This document shows, one piece after another, positions 25,408 through 33,749 of a stretch of DNA of 64,000 nt. The stretch covers positions 3,224,001 through 3,288,000 of the forward strand of contig NZ_CP113343.1 in NCBI RefSeq assembly GCF_026683955.1. The letters are read 5' to 3'. The notes under the pieces are model-generated. The model did no database searches, was not told the origin of the DNA, and saw nothing but the letters and a program-made list of their open reading frames with translations. The position numbers and the translations under genes were made by a program. Numbering within the stretch: the stretch's first letter is position 1; the number at the start of each line of letters is the position of its first letter. This DNA comes from Arthrobacter sp. MMS18-M83 (lineage in GTDB: Bacteria; Actinomycetota; Actinomycetes; Actinomycetales; Micrococcaceae).

Positions 25408-27107
25408 TGAGCGAGCCCGTGCAAGGTAAAAAGAATTCCAACAAGTCCGCCAGCAAGCCCACGGCTGACAAGGCAGTTGACAGGGCTAAAGCTGAGGCAG
25501 CACTGCCGGTGCTAGGGATCGTGGGCATGCTGCGCTGGGCCTGGACCCAGCTGACCAGCATGCGCACCGCACTGTTCCTGCTGCTGCTCCTTGCCGTTGC
25601 GGCGGTGCCCGGCTCGCTGTTCCCGCAGCGCCCGGTGAACCCTTCGATCGTGACCCAGTACATCAAGGACCACCCGGACTACGGCAAGATCCTTGACTCC
25701 GTGCAGCTCTACGACGTGTACTCCTCGGCCTGGTTCTCGGCCATCTACATTCTGCTGTTCATCTCGCTTATTGGTTGTGTCACGCCGCGGGCCATTGCCC
25801 ACTACAAGGCGATGCGCTCGCAACCGCCGCGGACGCCCAAGCGTCTCTCCCGCCTTCCGGAGTACGGCACACTCGTGCTGCCCGCCGACGCCGGGATCCC
25901 GGCGTCGAAGGCTATTTCGGATGCCGCTGAGGTGCTGAAGAAGCGCGGCTACCGCGTGGAGGTGCGCGACGTCGACGGCGCCATGCCTTCCTTGGGTGCC
26001 GAGCGCGGCTTCCTCAAGGAAGTGGGCAACCTGGTGTTCCACGCTTCGCTGATCGGTGTGCTGGTTTCAGTTGCCGTCGGCGGGCTGTTTGGCTACAGCG
26101 GGCAGCGCATCCTGGTGGAAGGCGACACCTTCGTGAACACCTTGGTGGGCTATGACCAATTCAGCCCTGGCACCAACTTCCAGAGCAGTTGGCTGCAGCC
26201 GTACTCCATCCAGCTGGACAAGTTCGACGTCAAGTTCGATCGTGAATCGTCTGCGCATTTCGGCCAGCCCATCGACTTCACGGCGGCCGTCACCACTAAG
26301 GACACGCCCGATTCGCCCGCCAAGAAGCAGACCCTCAAGGTCAACGATCCCGTGACGCTTGGCGATACCAGCATCTACCTGACGGGCAATGGCTACGCCC
26401 CCGTGGTCACCGTCCGGGACGGCGCCGGCAACGTTGCCATGCAGGGGCCTGTGGTGGCCAAGCTGCAGGGTGACAACTACTATTCCTCGGTGGTCATCAA
26501 GGTTCCCGATGCCAAGCCCGATCAGCTCGGCTTCGCAGGGTTCTTCCTGCCCACGGCGATGGTCACGGACAAGGGTGTCGCCTTCAGCGGCGATCCCGAA
26601 CTCATCAACCCGCAGTTGAACCTCAACTCGTACTACGGCGATCTCGGCCTGAACAAGGGCACCCCGCAGAACGTCTTCGAGCTCGACGTGGCCAAGCTGA
26701 CCCCGCTCAATGGCCGCGGCATGGCGGAGAAGGCCATCGCGCTCGCCCCGGGTGGCACCTACACGCTTCCGAACGGCAAGGGCAGCATCACGTTCGACGG
26801 CGTCAAGAAGTACGTTGGCGTGGACATCCACCACAACCCGGGCCAGGCGACCGCGCTCGTGTTCGCCTTGTTGGCGGTCGCCGGGCTGATCCTCTCCCTC
26901 TACCTGAACCGCCGCCGCGTCTGGGTCCGGACGGGAACCCACGACGACGGGCGCACAATGGTGGAGTATGGTCTCCTTGCCCGCGGCGAGGACCACAGGC
27001 TGGCCGGCGAAGCCGCCGCGATCCGCGAACTGCTGCAACGAGAATGGCTGCCCTCCGCGGAGCAACCCACCGACACCGTTTCTTCCTCAACCTCGAAGGA
27101 CCAGTAA
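25407..27107 (+). CDS. resB: cytochrome c biogenesis protein ResB
   Basis: 566 aa ResB/Ccs1 component of the System II cytochrome c synthase, which partners CcsB to deliver haem. Membrane segments: MRTALFLLLLLAVAAVPGSLF, a second near residue 113, FHASLIGVLVSVAVGGLFG, and a late LVFALLAVAGLILSLYL. A large external domain lies between the third and fourth. The N-terminus is a Lys-rich cytoplasmic tail. ATG 25407 overlaps the ccdA stop, and its TAA overlaps the ccsB start by one base, indicating tight translational coupling. Confidence 0.95.
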   Translation: MSEPVQGKKNSNKSASKPTADKAVDRAKAEAALPVLGIVGMLRWAWTQLTSMRTALFLLLLLAVAAVPGSLFPQRPVNPSIVTQYIKDHPDYGKILDSVQLYDVYSSAWFSAIYILLFISLIGCVTPRAIAHYKAMRSQPPRTPKRLSRLPEYGTLVLPADAGIPASKAISDAAEVLKKRGYRVEVRDVDGAMPSLGAERGFLKEVGNLVFHASLIGVLVSVAVGGLFGYSGQRILVEGDTFVNTLVGYDQFSPGTNFQSSWLQPYSIQLDKFDVKFDRESSAHFGQPIDFTAAVTTKDTPDSPAKKQTLKVNDPVTLGDTSIYLTGNGYAPVVTVRDGAGNVAMQGPVVAKLQGDNYYSSVVIKVPDAKPDQLGFAGFFLPTAMVTDKGVAFSGDPELINPQLNLNSYYGDLGLNKGTPQNVFELDVAKLTPLNGRGMAEKAIALAPGGTYTLPNGKGSITFDGVKKYVGVDIHHNPGQATALVFALLAVAGLILSLYLNRRRVWVRTGTHDDGRTMVEYGLLARGEDHRLAGEAAAIRELLQREWLPSAEQPTDTVSSSTSKDQ

Positions 27108-28171
27108 TGTTCCCCATCAACGAAACCATGGGCCAATACAGCGAGCTTTTCATGCTGCTCGCGGCCGGCACTTACACGGTGGCGTTTATCGCTTTCGCGT
27201 GGGACCTCGCCAAGAGCAGCAAGACGTTGCGGGCGGTAGACCTGAAGGCAGCCTCTGCGGAGGCCGTCGAGGTCAAGGTTCCGGTGGCTGCCGGACGTGC
27301 AGGTGGGAACGACGTCGGGGGACCGGCTGGCCGCGTTGAGCGCCCGACGTCGGCGGTCACCTCTGTCGGCCAGACCGCCGGCGGCGACATGAAGTATGCC
27401 GCCGAGCGCCGCATTCCCGCTCGCGTTGCCGTGGCGGTCGCGATTATCGGCGTTGCTATCCACGGCGCCGGTGTGATCACCCGTGCGCTCGGCGCAGGGC
27501 GCGTGCCGTGGGGCAACATGTACGAGTTCCTGACCACTGGCGCGTTCCTGGTTGTTGCTGTCTTCCTGCTGTCGCTGATCCGCCGAGACCTGCGCTTCCT
27601 TGGCACGTTCGTTCTCGGCCTGGCAGTGATCATGCTGGTGGCAGCGTCCGTGGCTTACTGGACCCCCGTTGGGCACTTGGTCCCGGCGCTGCAGAGCTAC
27701 TGGTTGGTCATCCACGTCTCCATCGCCGTGATGTCCGCCTCACTCTTCACATTGACGTTCGCCATGTCCGCGCTGCAGTTGGTGCAATCGCACCGGCAGA
27801 AGACCCTGGCGTCCGGCGGAGCAGACAAACTGGGCTTCATGCGCCTGGTTCCCAACGCCTTGAGCCTGGAAAACCTGTCCTACCGCATCAACACGGTGGC
27901 GTTCGTGGGCTGGACCTTCACCCTCATGTTCGGCGCCATCTGGGCCGAGAAGGCGTGGGGCCGTTTCTGGGGCTGGGACACCAAGGAAGTCTGGACGTTC
28001 GTCATCTGGGTGGTGTACGCCGGCTACTTGCACGCCCGCGCCACCCGCGGCTGGACCGGTACGCGCGCAGCGTGGCTGTCGATCGTGGGTTACCTGTGCG
28101 TGATCTTCAACTTCACCATCGTGAACCAGTTCTTCAACGGGTTGCACTCTTACTCGGGGCTCGCGCAGTAG
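27107..28171 (+). CDS. ccsB: cytochrome c biogenesis protein CcsB (CcsA family)
   Basis: Haem-handling subunit of the System II cytochrome c synthase. 354 aa with about eight membrane helices. The tryptophan-rich haem motif is present: WGRFWGWDTKEVWTFVIW, with conserved histidines in WLVIHVSIAVM and YLHARATRG. Residues of about 40-90 form a variable soluble loop. ATG 27107 follows gaagga. Last gene of the operon, ending at a perfect hairpin. Confidence 0.95.
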   Translation: MFPINETMGQYSELFMLLAAGTYTVAFIAFAWDLAKSSKTLRAVDLKAASAEAVEVKVPVAAGRAGGNDVGGPAGRVERPTSAVTSVGQTAGGDMKYAAERRIPARVAVAVAIIGVAIHGAGVITRALGAGRVPWGNMYEFLTTGAFLVVAVFLLSLIRRDLRFLGTFVLGLAVIMLVAASVAYWTPVGHLVPALQSYWLVIHVSIAVMSASLFTLTFAMSALQLVQSHRQKTLASGGADKLGFMRLVPNALSLENLSYRINTVAFVGWTFTLMFGAIWAEKAWGRFWGWDTKEVWTFVIWVVYAGYLHARATRGWTGTRAAWLSIVGYLCVIFNFTIVNQFFNGLHSYSGLAQ

Positions 28172-28211
28172 GGCTGGGTCCGCGTCCTTCCTGACCCTCA
28201 TTGAATTAATG

Positions 28212-28252
28212 ACGACGGCGACACTCCGCACTAGCGGGCGTGTCGCCGTCGT
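28212..28252. terminator. bidirectional terminator, ccsB / PLDc_N gene
   Basis: Perfect 13-bp inverted repeat ACGACGGCGACAC (28212-28224) and its complement (28240-28252) between convergent genes, 41 nt after the ccsB stop. Short T-rich segments flank it (TCGCGTTTC on plus). Confidence 0.8.
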
Positions 28253-28294
28253 TCGCGTTTCAAAAGAGGTCAGGAAGGGCGGTACGTCGAGTCC

Positions 28295-28672
28295 TCAGGT
28301 GTTGACGTCGCCGCTGTCTTCGGCGTTGGATCCGCCCTTGAGTTTGCGTTCCTTGGCTTCAAGCTCGGCCTTGAGCTTCTTGAGGCGTTCGGCCTCGGCC
28401 TGGTTACGACGGCGGATCTCGAGGTTCCGCAGGAAGTCGGGGTCGTCGTCGGGCGCGGTGGGGTGGCTCGTGGGCTGCGGGGTGGGGCGGCTGTTGTAGG
28501 GGCGGCCCAAAATGAACCAGAGAGCGGCTCCGAGGATCGGCAGCAGTATCACCACGATGATCCAGGCGGGTTTGGAAATTCCCCGGGTGGCGCGGCGGTC
28601 CGTGCGGATGACGTCCACCAGCCCATAGACGTACACGAGCAAGACGGCGACAACTGCAACTACGCGGAGCAT
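28295..28672 (-). CDS. PLDc N-terminal domain membrane protein
   Basis: 125 aa. Two membrane helices (VVAVVAVLLVYVYGLVDVI and AWIIVVILLPILGAALWFILG) with RRATRG between them are typical of the PLDc_N (phospholipase D-nuclease N-terminal) domain found alone in many Actinobacteria. The C-terminal half is a charged coiled coil (RRRNQAEAERLKKLKAELE). Function unknown. ATG 28672 lies 7 nt after TAGACT on its strand, so it is probably leaderless; the longer upstream frame is antisense to the next gene. Confidence 0.82.
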   Translation of the reverse strand: MLRVVAVVAVLLVYVYGLVDVIRTDRRATRGISKPAWIIVVILLPILGAALWFILGRPYNSRPTPQPTSHPTAPDDDPDFLRNLEIRRRNQAEAERLKKLKAELEAKERKLKGGSNAEDSGDVNT

Positions 28673-28753
28673 ACCGTCAAGTCTAGTCGCCGTCGGGTCC
28701 GGTGATAGCTGTACGATCAGGGTGCAATCAGGCTGTGCGGCTAAACTTGATTC

Positions 28754-29062
28754 GTGGCTTTCCTCAAATACTCCTTGATCCGCATGGCGCTCTTCGTTCC
28801 GCTGTTCGCCCTTTTCGTCTTCCTGCAGACGGGTTGGTTGCTGGCGGTGATCTTCGCGGGCCTGATTGCTTTCGCCATCAGCTACCTGTTCTTCCAGAAG
28901 CAACGCGACGCCGCCACGGCCGCCATGCGCGAGCGTTTCAGTGGCCGCGCCAAGCCCATCCGCTCCGCACTTGAGATCGAAGATGCCGAGGTCGAGGACC
29001 GGCTGGTGGATGAAAACCCCGCGGTGAAGGTCAAGAACGACCGACGCCCCAAGGAAGCCTAG
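28754..29062 (+). CDS. DUF4229 domain membrane protein
   Basis: 102 aa. Starts GTG 28754, 6 nt after TAAACT (leaderless-like). Two membrane helices (IRMALFVPLFALFVFLQ; LAVIFAGLIAFAISYLFF) then FQKQRDAATAAMRER and a charged tail, the DUF4229 pattern seen beside menaquinone genes in many Actinobacteria. No function is established. Confidence 0.82.
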   Translation: MAFLKYSLIRMALFVPLFALFVFLQTGWLLAVIFAGLIAFAISYLFFQKQRDAATAAMRERFSGRAKPIRSALEIEDAEVEDRLVDENPAVKVKNDRRPKEA

Positions 29063-29068
29063 AAACTC

Positions 29069-29168
29069 AAAGCTGCGCGAGCGTCGGGGGAAACCCGGCT
29101 ATAGCTGCGCGAGCGTCGGGGGAAAACGCTCGTTCAGGTTTGGGGGGTTTCCTGCGGACGCTCGCTCA
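29069..29168. repeat. family C repeats, three copies
   Basis: Two direct copies of AAGCTGCGCGAGCGTCGGGG-type sequence (start 29069 and 29102, 33-bp period) followed by an inverted GGACGCTCGCTCAG at 29155-29168. The block fills the gap between the DUF4229 and menA stops (convergent). The palindromic arrangement could terminate transcription from either side. Confidence 0.7.
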
Positions 29169-29185
29169 GATGATGTGCGCGAGGG

Positions 29186-30067
29186 TTAGAAACCGTGGCT
29201 CAGGATTAGGCCCAGCGAGAACAGCACGCTGTAGCCAAGGTTGATCAGTCCGGTCTGCTTCAGCACGGGGATCAGGCTCTTGCGCTTCCTGCCGTTGACC
29301 ATTAGCCATGCCGGCATGAGGCAGGCGGGGATCAGCAGCAAGACGATCAGCATCGACGGCTTGGTAGGCGCCAGAACGATCACCAACAGGATAGCGACGG
29401 CCAACATCAGGACGTAGCTCTCGCGGGCGTGACGGTCGCCAAGCCGCACGGCCAGTGTGCGCTTGCCCGCGGCCATGTCCGTTGGGATGTCGCGGACGTT
29501 GTTGGCCATCAGCAGGGCGCAGGCGATCAATCCTGTGCCAATCGCTCCGATAACGGCCGGCAGGCTCACTTGGCCAGCCTGCGTATACGTGGTGCCCAGT
29601 GTTGCCACCAACCCGAAGAAAACAAACACGAAGAGGTCGCCCAAGCCCATGTAGCCGTACGGGTTCTTGCCGCCGGTGTAGCCCCAGGCAGCAAGAACGC
29701 AGCCGAGGCCCACCAAGATCAGCCACCAGCTCTGCGTGATGATCACCAGAGCCAGGCCGAACACCATGGCCAGGCCGAAGGCACCGAAGGCAGCCCACTT
29801 GACGTGGTCCGGGCGTGCCACACCCGAACCGACCAGCCGGAGCGGGCCTATGCGGTCCTCATCGGTGCCGCGGATGCCGTCCGAGTAGTCGTTGGCATAG
29901 TTGACCCCGATCTGCAGCAGCAGCGCCACCAGGGCGGCGAGGATGGCGTTCAAGACCCGGAAAGACTGAAGCTCGTAGGCGGCCGCGCTACCGATCAGCA
30001 CCGGCGCGATCGCGGCCGGCAGGGTGCGCAGGCGGGCGCCTTGAATCCATTGTGCAGCAGTTGCCAC
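29186..30067 (-). CDS. menA: 1,4-dihydroxy-2-naphthoate polyprenyltransferase
   Basis: Membrane prenyltransferase that attaches the polyprenyl chain to DHNA, giving demethylmenaquinone. 293 aa, about nine membrane helices. First Asp-rich motif: NYANDYSDGIRGTDEDR; second: ANNVRDIPTDMAAGKRTLAVRLG, both binding Mg-diphosphate. GTG 30067 is the start, with cgagg upstream. It is followed on the same strand after menE and menB, so the three make a menaquinone cluster, though 60 nt separates it from menE. Confidence 0.95.
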   Translation of the reverse strand: MATAAQWIQGARLRTLPAAIAPVLIGSAAAYELQSFRVLNAILAALVALLLQIGVNYANDYSDGIRGTDEDRIGPLRLVGSGVARPDHVKWAAFGAFGLAMVFGLALVIITQSWWLILVGLGCVLAAWGYTGGKNPYGYMGLGDLFVFVFFGLVATLGTTYTQAGQVSLPAVIGAIGTGLIACALLMANNVRDIPTDMAAGKRTLAVRLGDRHARESYVLMLAVAILLVIVLAPTKPSMLIVLLLIPACLMPAWLMVNGRKRKSLIPVLKQTGLINLGYSVLFSLGLILSHGF

Positions 30068-30127
30068 GTTCAGTACCTCGTGTTGTTTCGTGTTGGGGAA
30101 GGCAGATGACGGTCTCGGAGAACTTGT

Positions 30128-31261
30128 CTATTCTCCCTGATGCACCTCGGTGAGCAGCTCGATCATCGCCAGCCGGTCCGGTTTTCCGTTGGGGAGCATG
30201 ATGAGCCCATCCGTCGTGAGCACCGTTTTCGGAGCGAGGGCCCCCAGCTTTTCCTGGCAAAGCGCCTTGTAGTGCTCAACGCCTTCCGGGGAGCTGTCCT
30301 CCACCGCCACATATGCCGCCACTGCCTGGCCCCACTCACGCGAAGGTACTCCGGCCACGAATGCCGCCGTCACGCCGTCGAACATTTCAAGCTCGGCCTG
30401 GATGAACGCGGCGGAGGCTTTGACGCCGCCGGTGATGATGACGTCGTCGGCCCGGCCCAGAACGGTGAGTGTGCCGTCCGCGGCGAGCTCGCCGAGATCG
30501 TTGGTGCGGTACCAGCGGGTGCCGTCCTCCTCGAAGAACGCCTCGGCACTCGCCTCGGGCGCGTCCAGGTAACCGGAAGCCACGGTGTCGCCGCCCAGGA
30601 GGACGCGGCCGTCGTCGTCGAGCATGACCCTGACGCCCTCCAGCGGGCTTCCGTCGTACACGCAACCGCCGCATGTCTCAGCCGAGCCATAGGTGGTCAC
30701 AACCTTCAGCCCGGCCTCCCTGGCAGCGTCCAGCAGCGTGGCGGAGGCAGGTGCCCCGCCCAGGAGGATGGCGTTGAAGCGGTGAAGGACCGCCAGGGTT
30801 TGCGGTGAGGGCGAGTCCAGGAGCCGTTGCAGCTGGGTGGGCACCAAGGAAGTGAAGCGGATGGTGTCCGTGAGTTCTTCGGCGGCCGCGGTGAAGGCTT
30901 TGGGTGTGAAGCCGTTGGAAAGATCCATGGCCCACGGACGCGTGCCCGCGAAAAGCGAGCGGACCAGCACCTGGACCCCGGCGACGTACTGCAGCGGCAA
31001 GGCCAGGAGCCACTGTCCCTCGCCCCGGAGTGCGATTGCTGTGGCCATGGAAGAAGCTGCAAGCTCGTCAACTGTGAGCACGGTGGCCTTGGGCGTGCCG
31101 GTGGAACCGGACGTGCGGACCACCACTGCCGCATCCTCGAAACCGGGTGTTTCAACGGGGACCGCCACAGGGGCGCCGTCCTCCGAGACGGTGATTTCGA
31201 CCGCGGGGCCCTCGTCGTGGAGGGCGGCGGCCAGGGCCTTGAGAACGGGATCGATGTTCAC
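30128..31261 (-). CDS. menE: o-succinylbenzoate-CoA ligase (AMP-binding)
   Basis: Activates o-succinylbenzoate to its CoA thioester for MenB. 377 aa, the short actinobacterial MenE type. Adenylation motifs: VVRTSGSTGTPKATVLT (A3), TYGSAETCGGCVYDG (A5), RWYRTNDLGELAADG (A7/A8), and a late catalytic lysine region MLPNGKPDRLAMIEL. GTG 31261 lies 9 nt after the menB stop, so the two are co-transcribed. N-terminal length is about 60 residues shorter than E. coli MenE, usual in this group. Confidence 0.92.
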   Translation of the reverse strand: MNIDPVLKALAAALHDEGPAVEITVSEDGAPVAVPVETPGFEDAAVVVRTSGSTGTPKATVLTVDELAASSMATAIALRGEGQWLLALPLQYVAGVQVLVRSLFAGTRPWAMDLSNGFTPKAFTAAAEELTDTIRFTSLVPTQLQRLLDSPSPQTLAVLHRFNAILLGGAPASATLLDAAREAGLKVVTTYGSAETCGGCVYDGSPLEGVRVMLDDDGRVLLGGDTVASGYLDAPEASAEAFFEEDGTRWYRTNDLGELAADGTLTVLGRADDVIITGGVKASAAFIQAELEMFDGVTAAFVAGVPSREWGQAVAAYVAVEDSSPEGVEHYKALCQEKLGALAPKTVLTTDGLIMLPNGKPDRLAMIELLTEVHQGE

Positions 31262-31270
31262 GGGCGAGTC

Positions 31271-32224
31271 CTAGAAGTAGTAAGGGAAGTTGGACCAGTC
31301 CGGATCGCGCTTCTCGAGGAAGGCTTCCTTGCCCTCCACGGCTTCGTCCGTCATGTAGGCCAGGCGCGTTGCCTCGCCCGCGAAGACCTGCTGACCGGCA
31401 AGGCCGTCGTCGGCCAGGTTGAAGGCGAACTTGAGCATGCGAATGGCCTGCGGGGACTGGCGCGCGATGTCCGCGGCGTACTCCAAGGCAACCTCCTCAA
31501 GGCGCATGTGGTCAACGGCTTCGTTGACGGCACCCATCCGCACCATGTCCTCCGCGGAATACTCGCGGGCCAGGAAGAAGATCTCGCGGGCGGCTTTCTG
31601 GCCGACCTGGCGGGCCAGCAACGCCGAGCCGTATCCGGCGTCGAAACTTCCCACGGTGGCGTCGGTCTGTTTGAACTTGCCGTGCTCGCGGGAGGCGATA
31701 GTGAGGTCAGCAACAACGTGCAGCGAGTGCCCGCCACCCGCGGCCCAGCCGTTGACGACGGCGATGACCACCTTGGGCATGGTCCGCATGAGCCGCTGGA
31801 CCTCCAGGATGTGAAGGCGGCCGGCCCGGGCGGGATCGATGCTCTCCTGCGTCTCGCCGTCGGCATAGCGGTAGCCGTCGCGGCCGCGGATCCGTTGGTC
31901 CCCGCCGGAACAGAAGGAGTGGCCGCCGTCCTTGGGGGAGGGGCCATTGCCGGTGAGGAGTACCGTGGCGACATCCGGGGTCATTCGGGCGTGGTCCATG
32001 GCGCGGTAGAGCTCGTCGACGGTGCCGGGACGGAAGGCGTTGCGCACCTCCGGCCGGTTGAAGGCGATCCGGACAGTGGGAAGGTCTTTTGTCACGGAGC
32101 CGGCTGCGTCCCGCTCGACTTGCCGGTGGTACGTCATGTCCTGGAAATCGTGGAAACCGGACACGGTGCGCCAGCGCGACGGGTCAAAGACGTCGGATAC
32201 CTTGGCGGGGAAGTCGTTGCTCAC
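31271..32224 (-). CDS. menB: 1,4-dihydroxy-2-naphthoyl-CoA synthase
   Basis: Crotonase-fold enzyme closing the naphthoate ring. 317 aa. MenB-specific features: an N-terminal extension (FDPSRWRTVSGFHDFQDMTYHR), oxyanion loop GGHSFCSGGDQRIRGRDGYRY, AVVNGWAAGGGHSLHVVADLTIASREHGKF with the gly-rich turn, GSFDAGYGSALLARQVG, and C-terminal FLEKRDPDWSNFPYYF. GTG 32224 lies 6 nt after TAGACT, indicating a leaderless start of the menB-menE unit. Confidence 0.96.
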   Translation of the reverse strand: MSNDFPAKVSDVFDPSRWRTVSGFHDFQDMTYHRQVERDAAGSVTKDLPTVRIAFNRPEVRNAFRPGTVDELYRAMDHARMTPDVATVLLTGNGPSPKDGGHSFCSGGDQRIRGRDGYRYADGETQESIDPARAGRLHILEVQRLMRTMPKVVIAVVNGWAAGGGHSLHVVADLTIASREHGKFKQTDATVGSFDAGYGSALLARQVGQKAAREIFFLAREYSAEDMVRMGAVNEAVDHMRLEEVALEYAADIARQSPQAIRMLKFAFNLADDGLAGQQVFAGEATRLAYMTDEAVEGKEAFLEKRDPDWSNFPYYF

Positions 32225-32245
32225 CCTCCGAGTCTAGTAATCCCC

Positions 32246-32683
32246 TCAGCTGATGCAGAACTCGTTGCCTTCGGGGTCGGCCATGGTGTGCCATTCGTGC
32301 GGCCCTTGCTTGGCCGTCCACAGGTATTTCGCCCCCCGGGCTTCCAGGGCGGCGCGGACCTCGTCCTTGTCCTGTCCGTCGAGGCGCACGTCCCAATGGA
32401 CGCGGTTCTTGACGGTTTTGTCCTCCGGGACGGTCTGGAAGAGGAAGCGCCTGCGGGTGTCCTTGTCCGGGTCTTCCGCGGGGCCAATGGCCGCGCCGTC
32501 CTTCCACACGAGCTTGCCATTGTGCGTGGTGGTCTCGGACTCGGTGGCGAATCCCTGATCCACCATGGACCGGATAAACGCCTCGTCCTGGGGCTCCACA
32601 ATCCAGTCGAGCGTCTCGGCCCACCAGTCGGCCAGGACGTGCGGATTCTTGCAGTCGACTACTACCTGAAAGTTCAGTGCCAT
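32246..32683 (-). CDS. VOC family protein (glyoxalase-like)
   Basis: 145 aa single-chain vicinal oxygen chelate protein with two beta-alpha-beta-beta-beta modules: NFQVVVDCKNPHVLADWWAETLDW and VHWDVRLDGQDKDEVRAALEARGAKYLW, ending HTMADPEGNEFCIS. It lacks an assigned substrate; related proteins are annotated as glyoxalase/bleomycin-resistance-like. ATG 32683 is 6 nt after TAGGTT (leaderless-like). Not obviously connected with menaquinone. Confidence 0.85.
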   Translation of the reverse strand: MALNFQVVVDCKNPHVLADWWAETLDWIVEPQDEAFIRSMVDQGFATESETTTHNGKLVWKDGAAIGPAEDPDKDTRRRFLFQTVPEDKTVKNRVHWDVRLDGQDKDEVRAALEARGAKYLWTAKQGPHEWHTMADPEGNEFCIS

Positions 32684-32749
32684 GGACTGAACCTACGACG
32701 ACGGAGCGTGGCCACGGAAGTGCCTAGCGGACAGTTTCGGTCCGGGTTC

Positions 32750-32815
32750 CCCAACTGACTCGCATTAGGTGTCGTTTTGAGCCCGCAAAACGACAACAAC
32801 TGCGAGTCAGTTGGG
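32750..32815. repeat. palindrome family B, copy 1
   Basis: Left arm 32750-32780 (CCCAACTGACTCGCATTAGG then TGTCGTTTTGA) and right arm 32786-32815 form a ~30-bp imperfect hairpin with a short loop. It ends 3 nt before the CPBP gene stop, thus sits at that gene's 3' end. Other copies at 40228, 41303 and 41990. Confidence 0.8.
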
Positions 32816-32818
32816 TGG

Positions 32819-33547
32819 TTACCCGCCCAGAAGCTGCGGCGGGATCGCGTAGATGAGCAGGAGTGCCAACAGGTTCTTGGCGGCGTGGACGAAGTAGGAG
32901 AACATCACATTCTTGCCCGTCCATACATACACGGCCACCAGGACGGCCCCCATTCCGAGGTAGGGCGCCAGGGCGGGAAGCACCAACCCTTCACGCCCCA
33001 CCACATGGATGGCTGCGAAGCAGAGTCCTGACAGGACACAACAGACCCAGATGTTCAGGTGGCGGGACAGCTTGCCGATCAATAAATGCCGGAACAGGTA
33101 TTCCTCCACGAAGGGACCCATCACCACCAGCAAAGGCACCACGAACCAAGCCGGCAGTTGCTGGACCAGGGACTGGAGGCCCAGTTGGTTCTGCGATTCC
33201 TTGGCGGATCCGGTAGCTGACACCAGAACGGCCGTGAGCACCAACATTGCCACGATGGATAGGGGAATCATGGCCAGCGTGAACCACGGGCGCGTGGCCA
33301 GAATCAGGAGGTCGCGGGCTAGGACCTGCCACGCGGACGCAACCGCGACCAAGCCGACCGACGCGTAGAAAGCAAGGTTGATCGCATAGACGGCGGTAGC
33401 CGGGTCCGGGAGTATCTGCTGCACGAAGGCTGTCACCGGGGCTGCGGCGAGGCTCAGGACAGCCGCCAATGACGCATAGAGTCCGGCGGCCGCAGCATCC
33501 AGACCGGTGAAACGGTATAGCCCCCCGGCCGGTGGAATGGTGCCCAT
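32819..33547 (-). CDS. CPBP family intramembrane metalloprotease
   Basis: 242 aa membrane protein with about seven helices. The Abi/CPBP motifs are visible: FVEEYLFRHLLIGKL (EE plus R), LSGLCFAAIHVVG (histidine), and a C-terminal KNVMFSYFVHAAKNLLALLL (histidine and asparagine). Family roles range from prenyl-protein processing to bacteriocin self-immunity; the substrate here is unknown. ATG 33547 lies 6 nt after TACGCT; the longer reading to 33733 overlaps the permease leader region. Confidence 0.85.
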   Translation of the reverse strand: MGTIPPAGGLYRFTGLDAAAAGLYASLAAVLSLAAAPVTAFVQQILPDPATAVYAINLAFYASVGLVAVASAWQVLARDLLILATRPWFTLAMIPLSIVAMLVLTAVLVSATGSAKESQNQLGLQSLVQQLPAWFVVPLLVVMGPFVEEYLFRHLLIGKLSRHLNIWVCCVLSGLCFAAIHVVGREGLVLPALAPYLGMGAVLVAVYVWTGKNVMFSYFVHAAKNLLALLLIYAIPPQLLGG

Positions 33548-33749
33548 GTGTCCAGCGTAGCGCCCCACTTTGTTGCCCGCGTCACGCTCCGCCGGAATCA
33601 CCGGGTACGATGGTCTTGCCGGATTTACCTTCGACGCTTCCGTGTTTGCGCTACTGATTCGACTCGCCAACAGGCCAAAAGCTCGAATTGCGTGCGCCGA
33701 TACGAGTGAAGCCAGGGCCGGAATTTTCCCCAACCCACAAGGAACAGCT

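Noticed and set aside
30827..32758. 643-codon plus-strand ORF across menE, menB and the VOC gene
   Set aside because: It is antisense to three well-supported genes, has shadow-type composition and no recognisable motif.
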